64,000 nucleotides of DNA from Crocinitomicaceae bacterium (GTDB lineage: Bacteria; Bacteroidota; Bacteroidia; Flavobacteriales_D; Crocinitomicaceae): NCBI GenBank assembly GCA_021325675.1, contig JAJTCM010000006.1, forward strand, positions 141,870-205,869, written 5' to 3'. The translations under genes and the position numbers were made by a program. Of the stretch, positions 23,753 to 32,202 are shown piece by piece (position 1 is the first letter of the stretch; the number at the start of each line of letters is the position of its first letter). The notes beneath the pieces were generated by a model. It saw only the letters and a program-made list of their open reading frames with translations. It was not told the origin of the DNA and searched no databases.

Positions 23753-24151
23753 ATGAAGCACATTCTTTTTGTCCTCGCTACTTTCGTTTCCCTGTGTTCT
23801 TTTGCACAAAAAGGTGACGTTGAAATAATTAAAGACCCGCGCATCGACGGTCTGATCAAGCAGGAAGGAGCGATTATTTCGCCGGCAACTGCCCCTCAAA
23901 TGTCGGGTTACCGCATTCAATTGTTCTTCGATTCTGAAAAAACCAGCGTAGATGAAGCCCGCTCCAGGTTCATCAATTTGTTCCCGAAGGTGGATACTTA
24001 CGTGACTTACAACGCCCCGAATTATTTCCTGAAAGTAGGCGATTTCCGGACGCAGACGGATGCTGAAAAAGTTAAATCCGCCGTTGATTCGCAATTCCCG
24101 ACGAGCTTTATTGTCAAAGAAAGGATCAATTTACCCCGGATTGACCAATAA
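23753..24151 (+). CDS. Secreted SPOR-like domain protein
   Basis: This 132-aa exported protein consists of a signal peptide (MKHILFVLATFVSLCSFAQ), a short linker with IIKDPRIDGLIKQEG, and one SPOR-like domain from about residue 50: GYRIQLFFDSEKTSVDEARS, then YNAPNYFLKVGDFRTQTDAE and a C-terminal VKERI. SPOR domains bind denuded peptidoglycan glycan strands, so a periplasmic cell-wall location is likely. Its TAA overlaps the ATG of the downstream Ppx/GppA gene by one base, so the two are cotranscribed. A single SPOR domain without a partner enzyme domain is common in this phylum. Confidence 0.85.
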   Translation: MKHILFVLATFVSLCSFAQKGDVEIIKDPRIDGLIKQEGAIISPATAPQMSGYRIQLFFDSEKTSVDEARSRFINLFPKVDTYVTYNAPNYFLKVGDFRTQTDAEKVKSAVDSQFPTSFIVKERINLPRIDQ

Positions 24152-25056
24152 TGAAATACGCCGCTATAGATATCGGTACGAACGCTGCCCGCATGCTGGT
24201 CGGCGAAGTCACACAGGAAGGCGATCATTCTTTTGTCAAGAAAATTTCCTACACGCGCATTCCGCTACGTTTGGGGGAAGACGTTTTTGATAAAGGCAAA
24301 ATCACCCCGAAAAAGCTCGATAATTTCGTTAAAACCATTGAAGCTTTCAAGCTGATTTCCGAAATTTTTAAGGTAAAAAAATTACGTGCCTGCGCCACAT
24401 CCGCCATGCGCGAAGCTTCCAACCGGGAAGAGGTGATTGAAGCTATCAAAGAGAAAACGGGCATTGAAATTGAGGTTATTTCCGGTGACGAGGAAGCCCG
24501 CCTGATTTTCGGGACTTTTTTCCTGCTGGATTTTGATAAAACGAAGCCTTTCCTTGTAATTGATGTTGGCGGCGGAAGCACAGAAATCAGTGTTTTTGAG
24601 AACGGTGAAAAAGTGGCGGCCAAATCTTTCGAGCTGGGTACGCTCCGTTTGTTGAAGGAAAAAACGAACAAGGAAATCTGGCATGAGCTAGGCGACTGGA
24701 TTGAAGAAAACGTCGACCTAGAAACACCGCACATCGTTTACGCCACCGGTGGTAACATCAACAAAGTGCATAAAATGCTCGGCGCCCAGCAGGATCAAAG
24801 CATTACCCTCGGGCATATGAACGAGCTCCGGGACCAGCTCAACGAGCTCAGCCTGGAACAGCGCATTGATCAGTTCCAGTTAAAGCCAGACCGTGCCGAC
24901 GTAATTATCCCGGCAATGGATATTTATTCTTTTGTGCTGGATAAAATTTCTACGAAAGAGTTTTTTGTACCTAAAATCGGTTTGTCTGATGGAATGATCT
25001 ACGATCTGCACCTGAAAAACGAATCGAAAAGGAGAAAGCCGCCTGTTTTTGTTTAA
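24151..25056 (+). CDS. Ppx/GppA family phosphatase
   Basis: This 301-aa cytoplasmic phosphatase of the sugar-kinase/actin fold probably hydrolyses polyphosphate or pppGpp. The phosphate-1 loop is YAAIDIGTNAARMLVGEV at the N-terminus. RACATSAMREASNRE, VISGDEEARLIF and LVIDVGGGSTEISVF (phosphate-2) follow, with IVYATGGNINKVHKML and RADVIIPAMDIYSFVL near the end. At about 300 residues it is the short Ppx form lacking the C-terminal HD domain. It begins at the last base of the SPOR-like gene. Which of the two substrates is used cannot be read from sequence alone. Confidence 0.92.
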   Translation: MKYAAIDIGTNAARMLVGEVTQEGDHSFVKKISYTRIPLRLGEDVFDKGKITPKKLDNFVKTIEAFKLISEIFKVKKLRACATSAMREASNREEVIEAIKEKTGIEIEVISGDEEARLIFGTFFLLDFDKTKPFLVIDVGGGSTEISVFENGEKVAAKSFELGTLRLLKEKTNKEIWHELGDWIEENVDLETPHIVYATGGNINKVHKMLGAQQDQSITLGHMNELRDQLNELSLEQRIDQFQLKPDRADVIIPAMDIYSFVLDKISTKEFFVPKIGLSDGMIYDLHLKNESKRRKPPVFV

Positions 25057-25061
25057 AGAGC

Positions 25062-25135
25062 TTTTAGATCGCAAAGTGATACCAGGCTTTTCACAGAATA
25101 CGCAAAAGTTAAGCAGGCAAAGATCGCAAACCAAT
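25062..25135. repeat. Degenerate CGCAAAG-type dispersed element
   Basis: ATCGCAAAGTG, ATACGCAAAAGTTAAGC and GGCAAAGATCGCAAA occur in succession after the Ppx/GppA gene, followed by a CATTCAACATTCATCACTC tract. No gene is present here. Confidence 0.4.
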
Positions 25136-25169
25136 TAGCATGTTCATTCAACATTCATCACTCATTTAT

Positions 25170-25814
25170 TCATAATTCCTTCCACACTGTCTCCAGCGTT
25201 TCGCGGAAAACCAGCGGGTCCTGCGCCCCGGAAACAGCATATTTGCGGTTAAATACAAAAAACGGAACGCCCTGCACACCTATTTGCTTCGCTTCGTGGA
25301 TATCACGCTGAACCTCCGCTTCGAAAGTTCCGTTTGCGAGGGATTGCAGCAGCTCTTCCCTATCCAGGCCGACAGATGCCCCCAAATCCGCTAAAACGGC
25401 ATGATCTGCAAGGTCTTTCCCATCCGTGAAATACGAGCGGAAGAGCAGCTCTTCAAAGGCACTTCCCCGGCCTTTGCTTTTAGCAAAATGAGATGCCTGG
25501 TGAGCGTCAAAAGTCGGGGCAATAACGGCTTTATCAAAATTGTATTCCAAACCGACCTGCGCCGCTTGTTCCGTCACGTTTTGGTGCGTCCCGATTGACC
25601 ATTCCCTATCACGTCCGTACCGTTCGGCCAGGTAATCATACACATCCATTCCCGGGTGGGAAAGCGTGTTGGGGTCCAGCTGAAAGCTTTTCCATTCAAT
25701 TTCAACGGCATCTTTGTGCGCAAATTTTTCGAGCGCAAGCTCAAACCTGCGTTTACCGATATAACAAAACGGACAAACAACGTCCGACCAGATTTCTACA
25801 TGGATCTTTTTCAT
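25170..25814 (-). CDS. FrnE-like DsbA-family thiol oxidoreductase
   Basis: This 214-aa protein is a cytoplasmic DsbA-family oxidoreductase of the FrnE type, linked in other bacteria to oxidative-stress tolerance. The active site is WSDVVCPFCYIGKRRFE, with C14-P-F-C17. Further family blocks are SFQLDPNT, FDAHQASHFAKSKG, LFRSYFTDGKDLAD and the cis-Pro strand GVQGVPFFVFNRKYAVSGAQ. The open frame extends to 25877, but the ATG at 25814 gives the family N-terminus (MKKIHVEIWSD) and overlaps the stop of the upstream lipoprotein gene as ATGA, so it is chosen. No signal peptide is present. Confidence 0.9.
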   Translation of the reverse strand: MKKIHVEIWSDVVCPFCYIGKRRFELALEKFAHKDAVEIEWKSFQLDPNTLSHPGMDVYDYLAERYGRDREWSIGTHQNVTEQAAQVGLEYNFDKAVIAPTFDAHQASHFAKSKGRGSAFEELLFRSYFTDGKDLADHAVLADLGASVGLDREELLQSLANGTFEAEVQRDIHEAKQIGVQGVPFFVFNRKYAVSGAQDPLVFRETLETVWKEL

Positions 25815-26077
25815 TCTGCGCAGGTTGCTTTGCGTTTCAACATTTCTTCGCCGCTCATCATCTGGAAATCGGCGCATTTTAATTCTTTTTGTTTCTTCAG
25901 TCTGATCATTTTTTTCTGATCCGCTTCGGATGGCGCTTTTTGGAGCATTTTAGCAGAAAAATCATTCAGCTTATCGCCTGCTTCGAGACAGTCACACATT
26001 TTCGGGTCGCGGGAGGAACAGCTTACAAGGAGGATAACAAATGAAGAATTGAGAATTAAGAATAGGATATGTTTCAT
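25811..26077 (-). CDS. Small lipoprotein coupled to the FrnE-like gene
   Basis: This is an 88-aa putative lipoprotein of unknown function. The signal sequence ends in LLVSC (Cys at about residue 20) and the mature part is short and Lys-rich, with a conserved-looking MCDCLEAGDKLNDFSAKML and MMSGEEMLKRKATC. Five cysteines besides the lipidated one or its neighbours (C27, C29, C68, C86 by reading) make disulfide or metal binding possible. Its stop overlaps the FrnE-like start by four bases (ATGA), so the products are made together. I do not recognise a named family. Confidence 0.75.
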   Translation of the reverse strand: MKHILFLILNSSFVILLVSCSSRDPKMCDCLEAGDKLNDFSAKMLQKAPSEADQKKMIRLKKQKELKCADFQMMSGEEMLKRKATCAE

Positions 26078-26194
26078 GATCGGAACATTGGATTATTAGA
26101 ATGATTCACTTCGTGTCTGCTTCGCGGTGAATTTTAGATTTTGGAGTTCTAGCTATTTAGCATTCCAAAAAATCTAATCACCCTGTCATAAAAA

Positions 26195-26869
26195 TTAAAA
26201 CTCTTTAAAGCTTTCGGAGAAGAACACCGAATCGCGGTTGAGGTTTTTTTCAAGGGCTTCCCGGAAAGAAGCGTGCTCGTTTTCATGGATACAATCTACC
26301 GGGAAAGCTACCTGCAAGTCTTTGACGTAATCGAAAAAGAGCGTTTGCTGCTGGCGGCTGACTTTGCGCAAACCGGTAAAATAAACGGCTTTCAGGTCGC
26401 GGTCGGCAACGAGTACTGCTTTGGAGGTGATCCCAACGCGGAACAATTGCTTTGCACGGGCTATCCAGCCGAAAAACAGGTGGTCGAGCGCCAGTAAAAC
26501 CAGTACGCCAACAAGCGGCAGCGCATAATCCGTGAGCATGATCAGCCCGAAAGCCACGGAAACGTGTACCAAGGCTTCGAGCGTGAGGTACAGCATACTT
26601 TGACGGTAACGCTGATCAGCCATCGGCTGGTTCCATTGGAAACGGGAAAGCTGGCTAACCATTCTCACCCCCATCCAGCGGCGCAGCGAACGGCGCAGGC
26701 CAATGATGAAAACTAAAGCTGCAAAAACAAAGAATGTTTCCAGCTTGTAAGGAATATTCGCACCGGAAACTTTCAGAAAGTCCAGGGGAACGTCGAAACC
26801 GATAATAATCGCCAGGCTGATCGCCGGGAAGATGATTAACAGCAGTAAAATATTGATGAATTTATTCAT
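26195..26869 (-). CDS. Membrane protein of unknown function, downstream of DUF349
   Basis: This 224-aa protein has four hydrophobic segments: about 5-23, 42-62, 95-112 and 114-135. A soluble C-terminal region follows, with the blocks KQLFRVGITSKAVLVADRDL, LKAVYFTGLRKVS, LFFDYVKDLQVAFP and HASFREALEKNLN. I do not recognise the family. Its start overlaps the stop of the DUF349 gene by 8 bases, making it the third gene of a pfkB-DUF349-membrane protein operon. About 110 bases between it and the lipoprotein gene contain a short AAGAATTGAGAATTAAGAAT tract and nothing else. Confidence 0.7.
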   Translation of the reverse strand: MNKFINILLLLIIFPAISLAIIIGFDVPLDFLKVSGANIPYKLETFFVFAALVFIIGLRRSLRRWMGVRMVSQLSRFQWNQPMADQRYRQSMLYLTLEALVHVSVAFGLIMLTDYALPLVGVLVLLALDHLFFGWIARAKQLFRVGITSKAVLVADRDLKAVYFTGLRKVSRQQQTLFFDYVKDLQVAFPVDCIHENEHASFREALEKNLNRDSVFFSESFKEF

Positions 26870-28568
26870 TGCCGGCCAACAGTTTCATTTTGCGCTGGTA
26901 ATCCTCAATTTTGCGCTTCGCGTGGGCAATTTTGTTTTCCACCTCTTTCTTCAGGGCATCAGCACCTTTGGAATTGGCGAAAAACCCGAGGTTATTTTCG
27001 TATTGGTTGATCTCGTGCTTCAAGGTCTGGATCTGCTGGTACATATCGCGGCGCTCTCGGTCGATCAGCTTCTCGGCGTTCGGGTTGGCCTTGATGGAAT
27101 CCATTTTTGCCTGGAAGAAAGCCTTATCTTTTTCTTCACCTTCCAGCTTCAGCTTGGAGTAATGCGCATCGATCGCATTTTTGTAAGCGTTGTAAACCTT
27201 ATCTTTTTCCTTGATCGGAACTTTACCGACTGCATTGAACGCTGCTGAAAACTCACGCAGCTCATCGAGTGTTTTTTTCTTGTCTTCAGACGGAACGTAA
27301 GACTCGATTTTAGAAATGATATCCAGCTTCGCCTGCAAATTGACCTCGTTTTGCTTGTCTGCTTCCGCGAAATGCTGCTGCTTGGCGTTGAAGAATGAAT
27401 CACAGGCGCCGCGGAACTCTTTCCAGAGGTGCTGCTCGGTTTTCTGACCGGCGTGGCCCAGGTTTTTCCAGTCCTGCTGCAATTTGAGGAACGCATTCGT
27501 TGTTTCCTTCCAGTCTGTTGATTCTTTCAGGCTTTGTGCTTTGGCTATCAGGGCTTTTTTGGCTTCTGCGATTTTTTTGTTGCCTTCTTTTAAGCTATCG
27601 AAAAATTCTTTTTTCTTGTCAAAAAACAGGTTGCACTGCTCGCGGAATTCGTGCCAAAGCTCTTCGTTTTCTTTTTTGGTACCGTACCCGATTTCTTTCC
27701 ATTTATTCTGAAAAGCAAGAAGCTGCTGGGTTTGTTCTTCCCAGGCCTTGATCGTCGGCAAGCTTTCGAAACCGGCCAGGAAAGTTTTTACTTCCTCGAG
27801 CAGGGCGCGCTTTTTCTCAATATTTTCGTTGAGCTGGTGTCTTTTTCCTTCGTAAAAATCGTGGATTTTCGCATAAACAGCTTTCACGGAATCCCAGTAA
27901 GCGTGTTTGATTTCCTCCCACTCTTCGTTCACCACCGGCCCGATTTCTTCAAATTCGTTTTGCAGGGCTTTGATACGGCTTTCGATTTCTTTGACGGATT
28001 CAAGCTCCGTCAAGTGCTTCACTTTGTCGATCAGCTCACGCTTCAGCTGTGAATTACGCTTAAGATCGTGTTCTTTCAGTTCCCTGTAAATTTTCAGGTT
28101 CCGGAAAAAAGACTCGAGCAGCTTGGAATATTCGTTCTGGATCTCCTGGCGCTTTTCGCGCGGGATATCACCGATATTTTTCCACTCTTCGTGGATTTCT
28201 TTGTAGGTTGCAACGGCCACCCCGATGTTTTCTTCTTCGGTGATGAGCGTTTGCAGGCGTTCGATCAGTTTTTTCTTGAGGCGCAGGTTCGTTTCCTGCT
28301 CAATTTTATGGGCGGAAGCAAGCGCTGTTTTTTTCTCCCGGAAAGCCGTGTACAGCTCAAAAAACTCCGTACGGGTGCTGTCTTCCTGCGGAAGCGCTTC
28401 TTCTTCCGGGTGTTCGCTTTCCATACGCTCCAGCTGGTGGCGGCGTTCTTCTTCCGTTAAAAAATCCTGGAATTTCGATTTCAGCTCGTTGATCTCACCG
28501 CTAACGGCAATCACATCCTCCTGGGCTGTCAACTCCTTCAATCGCTCAAGAAACTCTGATTTTTCCAT
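26862..28568 (-). CDS. DUF349 repeat protein
   Basis: This 568-aa cytoplasmic protein is almost wholly alpha-helical and highly charged. DUF349 units recur: EEWKNIGDIPREKRQEIQNE, EFEEIGPVVNEEWEEIKHAY, NKWKEIGYGTKKENEELWHE, QDWKNLGHAGQKTEQHLWKE and FNAVGKVPIKEKDKVYNAY. Each has the W-x-x-[IL]-G core followed by a helix, so at least five repeats are visible. The ends are coiled coil. Function is unknown for the family; a structural or RNA/ribosome-linked role has been proposed for related proteins but I cannot support it here. It starts two bases after the pfkB-family gene, in the same operon. Confidence 0.9.
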   Translation of the reverse strand: MEKSEFLERLKELTAQEDVIAVSGEINELKSKFQDFLTEEERRHQLERMESEHPEEEALPQEDSTRTEFFELYTAFREKKTALASAHKIEQETNLRLKKKLIERLQTLITEEENIGVAVATYKEIHEEWKNIGDIPREKRQEIQNEYSKLLESFFRNLKIYRELKEHDLKRNSQLKRELIDKVKHLTELESVKEIESRIKALQNEFEEIGPVVNEEWEEIKHAYWDSVKAVYAKIHDFYEGKRHQLNENIEKKRALLEEVKTFLAGFESLPTIKAWEEQTQQLLAFQNKWKEIGYGTKKENEELWHEFREQCNLFFDKKKEFFDSLKEGNKKIAEAKKALIAKAQSLKESTDWKETTNAFLKLQQDWKNLGHAGQKTEQHLWKEFRGACDSFFNAKQQHFAEADKQNEVNLQAKLDIISKIESYVPSEDKKKTLDELREFSAAFNAVGKVPIKEKDKVYNAYKNAIDAHYSKLKLEGEEKDKAFFQAKMDSIKANPNAEKLIDRERRDMYQQIQTLKHEINQYENNLGFFANSKGADALKKEVENKIAHAKRKIEDYQRKMKLLAGNE

Positions 28569-28570
28569 TT

Positions 28571-29500
28571 TTATCCTACTTGAATTGTCATTTCAAAATT
28601 GGCAAGGCTCACAAATTGCTGAATGCGGCCTTCCAAATCGTTTTGTGTAATTTCAGTCAGCTTTTCCGTACCGAATTTCTCAACACAGAAAGAAGCCAAA
28701 GCGGAACCTGCGATCACTGCGCGCTTCATGTTTCCAAAAGAAACGTCGCCTGTGCTTGACAGGTAACCCATGAAACCGCCTGCGAACGTATCGCCCGCAC
28801 CTGTCGGGTCGAACACTTCTTCGAGCGGAAGTCCCGGTGCACAGAAAACATTGTCTCCGTGGAACAGTAAAGCACCGTGCTCCCCTTTTTTAATGATCAG
28901 GTATTTTGGCCCCATCTCACGGATGATTTTGGATGCTTTCGCCAAAGAGCTCACACCGGAAAGCTGGCGTGCTTCTTCGTCGTTGATGATCAGGAGGTCA
29001 ACCACTTTCAGCGTTTGCTTCAAATCGTCGAGGGCAATATCCATCCAGAAGTTCATGGTATCCATCGCAACCAGCTTCGGACGTTCGTTCAAACGCTCAA
29101 CTACTGTACGCTGTACCTGCGGCGTTAAATTTCCGAGCATTAAAAACTCAACCCCCTGGTATGATTCCGGGATGATCGGGTCGAAATGTTCCAGTACGTT
29201 CAGCTCAGTTACCAATGTATCGCGGGAATTCATATCGTTGTGATATTTCCCGGACCAGAAGAACGATTTTTCACCTTGCTTGATTTGTAAACCTGTCAGG
29301 TCAACGTGACGGCTAGCCAGCAAATCCAGCATGCTTTGCGGGAAATCATCCCCGACAACAGCGCAGATTTTTTGGTTTTTCTCAAAAAACGAGGCGGCGA
29401 TTGCAATATACGTACCGGCCCCACCGATTATTTTGTCTGTTTTTCCAAATGGCGTTTCGATCGCATCAAAAGCCACGCTACCAACAGTTAACAAGCTCAT
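28571..29500 (-). CDS. PfkB/ribokinase-family sugar kinase
   Basis: This 309-aa cytoplasmic kinase belongs to the PfkB carbohydrate/nucleoside kinase family. An N-terminal VGSVAFDAIETPFG and the GGAGTYIAIAASFF block are followed by family signature 1 (CAVVGDDF). Signature 2 is DPTGAGDTFAGGFMGYL near residues 235-251 and holds the catalytic Asp and the anion hole. YLIIKKGEHGALLF precedes it. The substrate cannot be read with certainty; adenosine- or sugar-kinase activity is possible. Start is ATG at 29500, with TATATTTG (minus strand, 29525-29532) as -7 box. It heads an operon with the DUF349 gene and a membrane protein. Confidence 0.9.
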   Translation of the reverse strand: MSLLTVGSVAFDAIETPFGKTDKIIGGAGTYIAIAASFFEKNQKICAVVGDDFPQSMLDLLASRHVDLTGLQIKQGEKSFFWSGKYHNDMNSRDTLVTELNVLEHFDPIIPESYQGVEFLMLGNLTPQVQRTVVERLNERPKLVAMDTMNFWMDIALDDLKQTLKVVDLLIINDEEARQLSGVSSLAKASKIIREMGPKYLIIKKGEHGALLFHGDNVFCAPGLPLEEVFDPTGAGDTFAGGFMGYLSSTGDVSFGNMKRAVIAGSALASFCVEKFGTEKLTEITQNDLEGRIQQFVSLANFEMTIQVG

Positions 29501-29524
29501 ATTCTTCTTTTAAAATTTAAGCTG

Positions 29525-29532
29525 CAAATATA
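29525..29532 (-). promoter_or_regulatory. Putative pfkB-DUF349 operon promoter, -7 box
   Basis: The minus strand reads TATATTTG 24 bases before the kinase ATG; no standard -33 element is visible. Confidence 0.5.
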
Positions 29533-29688
29533 CGAGAAATTGGGATATTGCGCTAATCAGCCGGCAAAATTAACTTCGTCACAGGAAGCGGTGTTTTGAA
29601 GAAAGATGTGTCATGATAATTTGACCGTATAGCTCACATGGGGATGAGATGAATCTTACGGTGTGATTATTAATCATTTTCCGGCCGG

Positions 29689-29718
29689 TTGCATGTTTGA
29701 ATTTATATTGTATTTTTG
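29689..29718 (+). promoter_or_regulatory. Promoter of the DUF255 gene
   Basis: TTG at 29689-29691, 19 bases and TATTTTTG at 29711-29718 match the -33/-7 consensus. The possible TTG start at 29716 lies inside the box, so the ATG at 29743 is the true start. Confidence 0.7.
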
Positions 29719-29742
29719 AATAGAATTCAACATCCGATACGA

Positions 29743-31758
29743 ATGAACCGTTTCACCAACGATCTGATCCATGAGAGCAGTCCGTATTTGCTCCAGCACG
29801 CCCACAACCCTGTCAACTGGGTTCCCTGGTCGGACGACGCTTTTGCCCGCGCCGAAAAGGAAAACAAGCTGGTGCTCGTCAGTATCGGTTATTCGGCCTG
29901 CCACTGGTGCCACGTGATGGAGCACGAATCTTTTGAAGATGAGGAAGTGGCTACCTGGATGAACCGCTATTTCGTATGCATCAAAGTGGACCGGGAAGAG
30001 AGACCGGATGTTGACCAGGTGTATATGAATGCCGTTCAGCTCATGACACAGCGGGGCGGATGGCCGTTGAATTGCTTCACGCTTCCCGACGGCAGGCCGG
30101 TTTACGGCGGGACTTATTTTCCGAAAGAACATTGGGTACAGGCGCTGCAAAGCCTGGAATACGTTTACCGGCAAAAACCGGAAGAAGTGCTCGAATATGC
30201 ACATCGCCTGCAACAAGGCGTTCAGCAAAGCGAGCTGATAGAAAAGCCGCAGCCCCTTACGGATTTTGAAGAAAGCAAACTGGAAGAGCTGGTTTTGCGC
30301 TGGTCTCATAATTTTGACCGGCGGGAAGGCGGCGGAAGCAGGGCGCCTAAATTTCCTCTCCCGAATAATTACGAATTCCTGCTGCATTATGCCGTAACAC
30401 GTAAAGAGGCGAGCGAAAATATATTGCAGCACGTTTACCTGACGCTGGATAAAATGGCTTTCGGCGGCATTTACGACCAGGTTGGCGGCGGTTTCTGCCG
30501 GTATTCCGTAGATGTGCTCTGGAAAGTTCCCCATTTCGAAAAAATGCTGTACGACAATGCCCAGCTCGTGAGCCTTTACGCTAAAGCTTACCAGCAAAGC
30601 AAAAACCCGACTTACCGGGAAATCGTTACTCAGACCCTGGACTGGACCGAGCGTGAAATGACAACCCCGGACGGCGCTTTTTACAGTGCACTGGACGCCG
30701 ACAGCGAAGGCGAAGAAGGGAAATTCTACATTTGGAAAGAACAGGAACTCCGTTCGCTTTTAGGAAATGATTTTAATTGGGTGAAAGATTTTTACAACGT
30801 CAATCAGCTGGGCTATTGGGAAGAAGGAAATTACATCCTCATGCGTAGCGCCCACAATACGGATTTTGCCAGAAAGATGAACTGGACTGCGGAAGATTTA
30901 AAGCAAAAAATAGCCGGGATCAATCAAATTTTGCTGGATTACCGCAATAAACGGGTGCGGCCCGGACTGGATAATAAATGCCTGACCTCGTGGAACGCCA
31001 TGCAGCTGAAAGCTTACGTAGATGCTTATTTTGCACTCGGAGATGAAACTTACCTGCTGGCTGCGCTTAAAAATGCCCGCTGGATCGAAAAAAACCAGCT
31101 GGATGACGAGCTGAACCTATTCCACAATTACAACGGCGGCAGAAGTAGTATTCCGGGTTTTCTCGAGGATTACGCACACGTGATTTCGGCATTCATCCGT
31201 TTGTACCAGGCTACTTTTGACGAACACTGGCTCGAACAGGCGCGTCACTTGTGCGATAAAGCGATCTCTGATTTCCAGGACCCTGAAAGCCGGATGTTTT
31301 TCTTCACGGATAGCAGCAGTACGCTCATTGCCCGGAAAATGGACCTGAACGACAATGTGACACCAGCGACAAACAGCGTGATGTGCCACAATTTACTGGT
31401 GCTCGGGACATATTTCGACAATGCAAGCTACCTGAAAGACGCCCGCCAGATGCTGATGAATGTTTACGAAGGCATGGAACAGTACGGCTCAGGATATTCC
31501 AACTGGGCGATTGCGCTGATGCATTTCCTTGACAATCTGAAAGATATTTCCATAACGGGTAAAAACTGGAAGGAAAACCTGCGGGAAATTGCTTCGGCTT
31601 ATCTGCCGGGAACGCTTTTATCGGGTGGGACACAGTCTTCTTTACCTCACCTGGCTGGCAAAGACCTTAGCCTGGATTGTTTTTACATCTGTGAAAATAA
31701 TACCTGCTCTTTACCGGAAACAAAGCTCGAAAAATTCAGGGAGTCGATTTTTCCTTAA
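29743..31758 (+). CDS. DUF255 thioredoxin-fold protein (YyaL/SSP411 family)
   Basis: This 671-aa cytoplasmic protein combines an N-terminal thioredoxin-like domain with a C-terminal (alpha/alpha)6 barrel. The N-terminus has the family hallmark [20 protein letters not shown], then [20 protein letters not shown] with the CHWC active-site-like motif, and [39 protein letters not shown] follows. The barrel region contains [48 protein letters not shown] and ITSWNAM-like [12 protein letters not shown]. The function is unknown; related proteins have been linked to redox chemistry or sugar-like substrates. It is transcribed alone; a weak hairpin follows it. Confidence 0.92.
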   Translation: MNRFTNDLIHESSPYLLQHAHNPVNWVPWSDDAFARAEKENKLVLVSIGYSACHWCHVMEHESFEDEEVATWMNRYFVCIKVDREERPDVDQVYMNAVQLMTQRGGWPLNCFTLPDGRPVYGGTYFPKEHWVQALQSLEYVYRQKPEEVLEYAHRLQQGVQQSELIEKPQPLTDFEESKLEELVLRWSHNFDRREGGGSRAPKFPLPNNYEFLLHYAVTRKEASENILQHVYLTLDKMAFGGIYDQVGGGFCRYSVDVLWKVPHFEKMLYDNAQLVSLYAKAYQQSKNPTYREIVTQTLDWTEREMTTPDGAFYSALDADSEGEEGKFYIWKEQELRSLLGNDFNWVKDFYNVNQLGYWEEGNYILMRSAHNTDFARKMNWTAEDLKQKIAGINQILLDYRNKRVRPGLDNKCLTSWNAMQLKAYVDAYFALGDETYLLAALKNARWIEKNQLDDELNLFHNYNGGRSSIPGFLEDYAHVISAFIRLYQATFDEHWLEQARHLCDKAISDFQDPESRMFFFTDSSSTLIARKMDLNDNVTPATNSVMCHNLLVLGTYFDNASYLKDARQMLMNVYEGMEQYGSGYSNWAIALMHFLDNLKDISITGKNWKENLREIASAYLPGTLLSGGTQSSLPHLAGKDLSLDCFYICENNTCSLPETKLEKFRESIFP

Positions 31759-31759
31759 C

Positions 31760-31790
31760 ACTTTTTATCACTTACCCGGGTTGATAAAGT
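31760..31790 (+). terminator. Weak terminator hairpin overlapping the next promoter
   Basis: ACTTTTTATCA pairs with TGATAAAGT with one bulge around a CCCGGG-containing loop, then ATTTTATTG. Its right arm overlaps the -33 TTG at 31781 of the following gene. Confidence 0.45.
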
Positions 31791-31810
31791 GAATTTTATT
31801 GTTATTTTTG
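31781..31810 (+). promoter_or_regulatory. Promoter of the small protein-SulP-carbonic anhydrase region
   Basis: TTG at 31781-31783, 19 bases and TATTTTTG at 31803-31810 match the consensus. The ATG at 31817 is six bases after the box, so the leader would be very short. Confidence 0.7.
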
Positions 31811-31816
31811 TCCCCC

Positions 31817-32122
31817 ATGCAAAAGCGCTCACATAAAGTAATTTTCTTTTTCCTGTTGTTCACTTTCGTGATCAGCTTACTGAGAACGAGCAATTTATCT
31901 TTATTGCAATGCAGCGAAGAAGAGGTTGAAATGGCAGTCAAGATCGGGGATAAAGAATGTGACGATGATTTTGCTTACGCCTTTGAAGACCTTTTATCCC
32001 ACGAAATAGAAAACATCACTTTTGAAGAGAAAAATGCTGCGGCAGTAAACCGGATCATTGCTTCTCATTATGCTGAGCCCAATCTCGAGAACCTCTCGTA
32101 TCCTCCCGAATTAAAACTGTGA
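31817..32122 (+). CDS. Small membrane-anchored protein before SulP
   Basis: This is a 101-aa protein of unknown function. A basic N-terminus and one hydrophobic stretch (MQKRSHKVIFFFLLFTFVIS) form a signal or anchor. The rest is acidic and helical, with SEEEVEMAVKIGDKECDDD, AYAFEDLLSHEIENITFEEK and VNRIIASHYAEPNLENL. The frame also opens at a TTG at 31799, but that codon is inside the promoter spacer, so ATG 31817 is used. It lies 80 bases before the SulP transporter gene, with a terminator-like hairpin in between, and shares the only recognisable promoter with it. A link to the transporter is an inference from position only. Confidence 0.6.
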   Translation: MQKRSHKVIFFFLLFTFVISLLRTSNLSLLQCSEEEVEMAVKIGDKECDDDFAYAFEDLLSHEIENITFEEKNAAAVNRIIASHYAEPNLENLSYPPELKL

Positions 32123-32147
32123 TTTAATCCGCCTTCGCGGACAAATA

Positions 32148-32175
32148 CGGGCTGCTTTTCAGTCCCGCCTTTTTG
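32148..32175 (+). terminator. Terminator or attenuator hairpin between the small gene and sulP
   Basis: CGGGCTG (32148-32154) pairs with CAG-T-CCCG (32160-32167) around CTTTT, followed by CCTTTTTG. A small CCGC-CTTC-GCGG hairpin precedes it. No separate TAnnTTTG promoter is visible before sulP, so partial read-through is likely. Confidence 0.5.
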
Positions 32176-32202
32176 TAAAATCTAACAGTCTTAATTCAAA
32201 CA

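Noticed and set aside
25815..25877. N-terminal extension of the FrnE-like protein
   Set aside because: It overlaps the lipoprotein coding sequence in another frame; the ATGA junction at 25811-25814 gives the normal start.
29674..30597. 307-codon minus-strand open frame opposite the DUF255 gene
   Set aside because: The plus-strand protein has strong family motifs through the same stretch; the antisense product does not.
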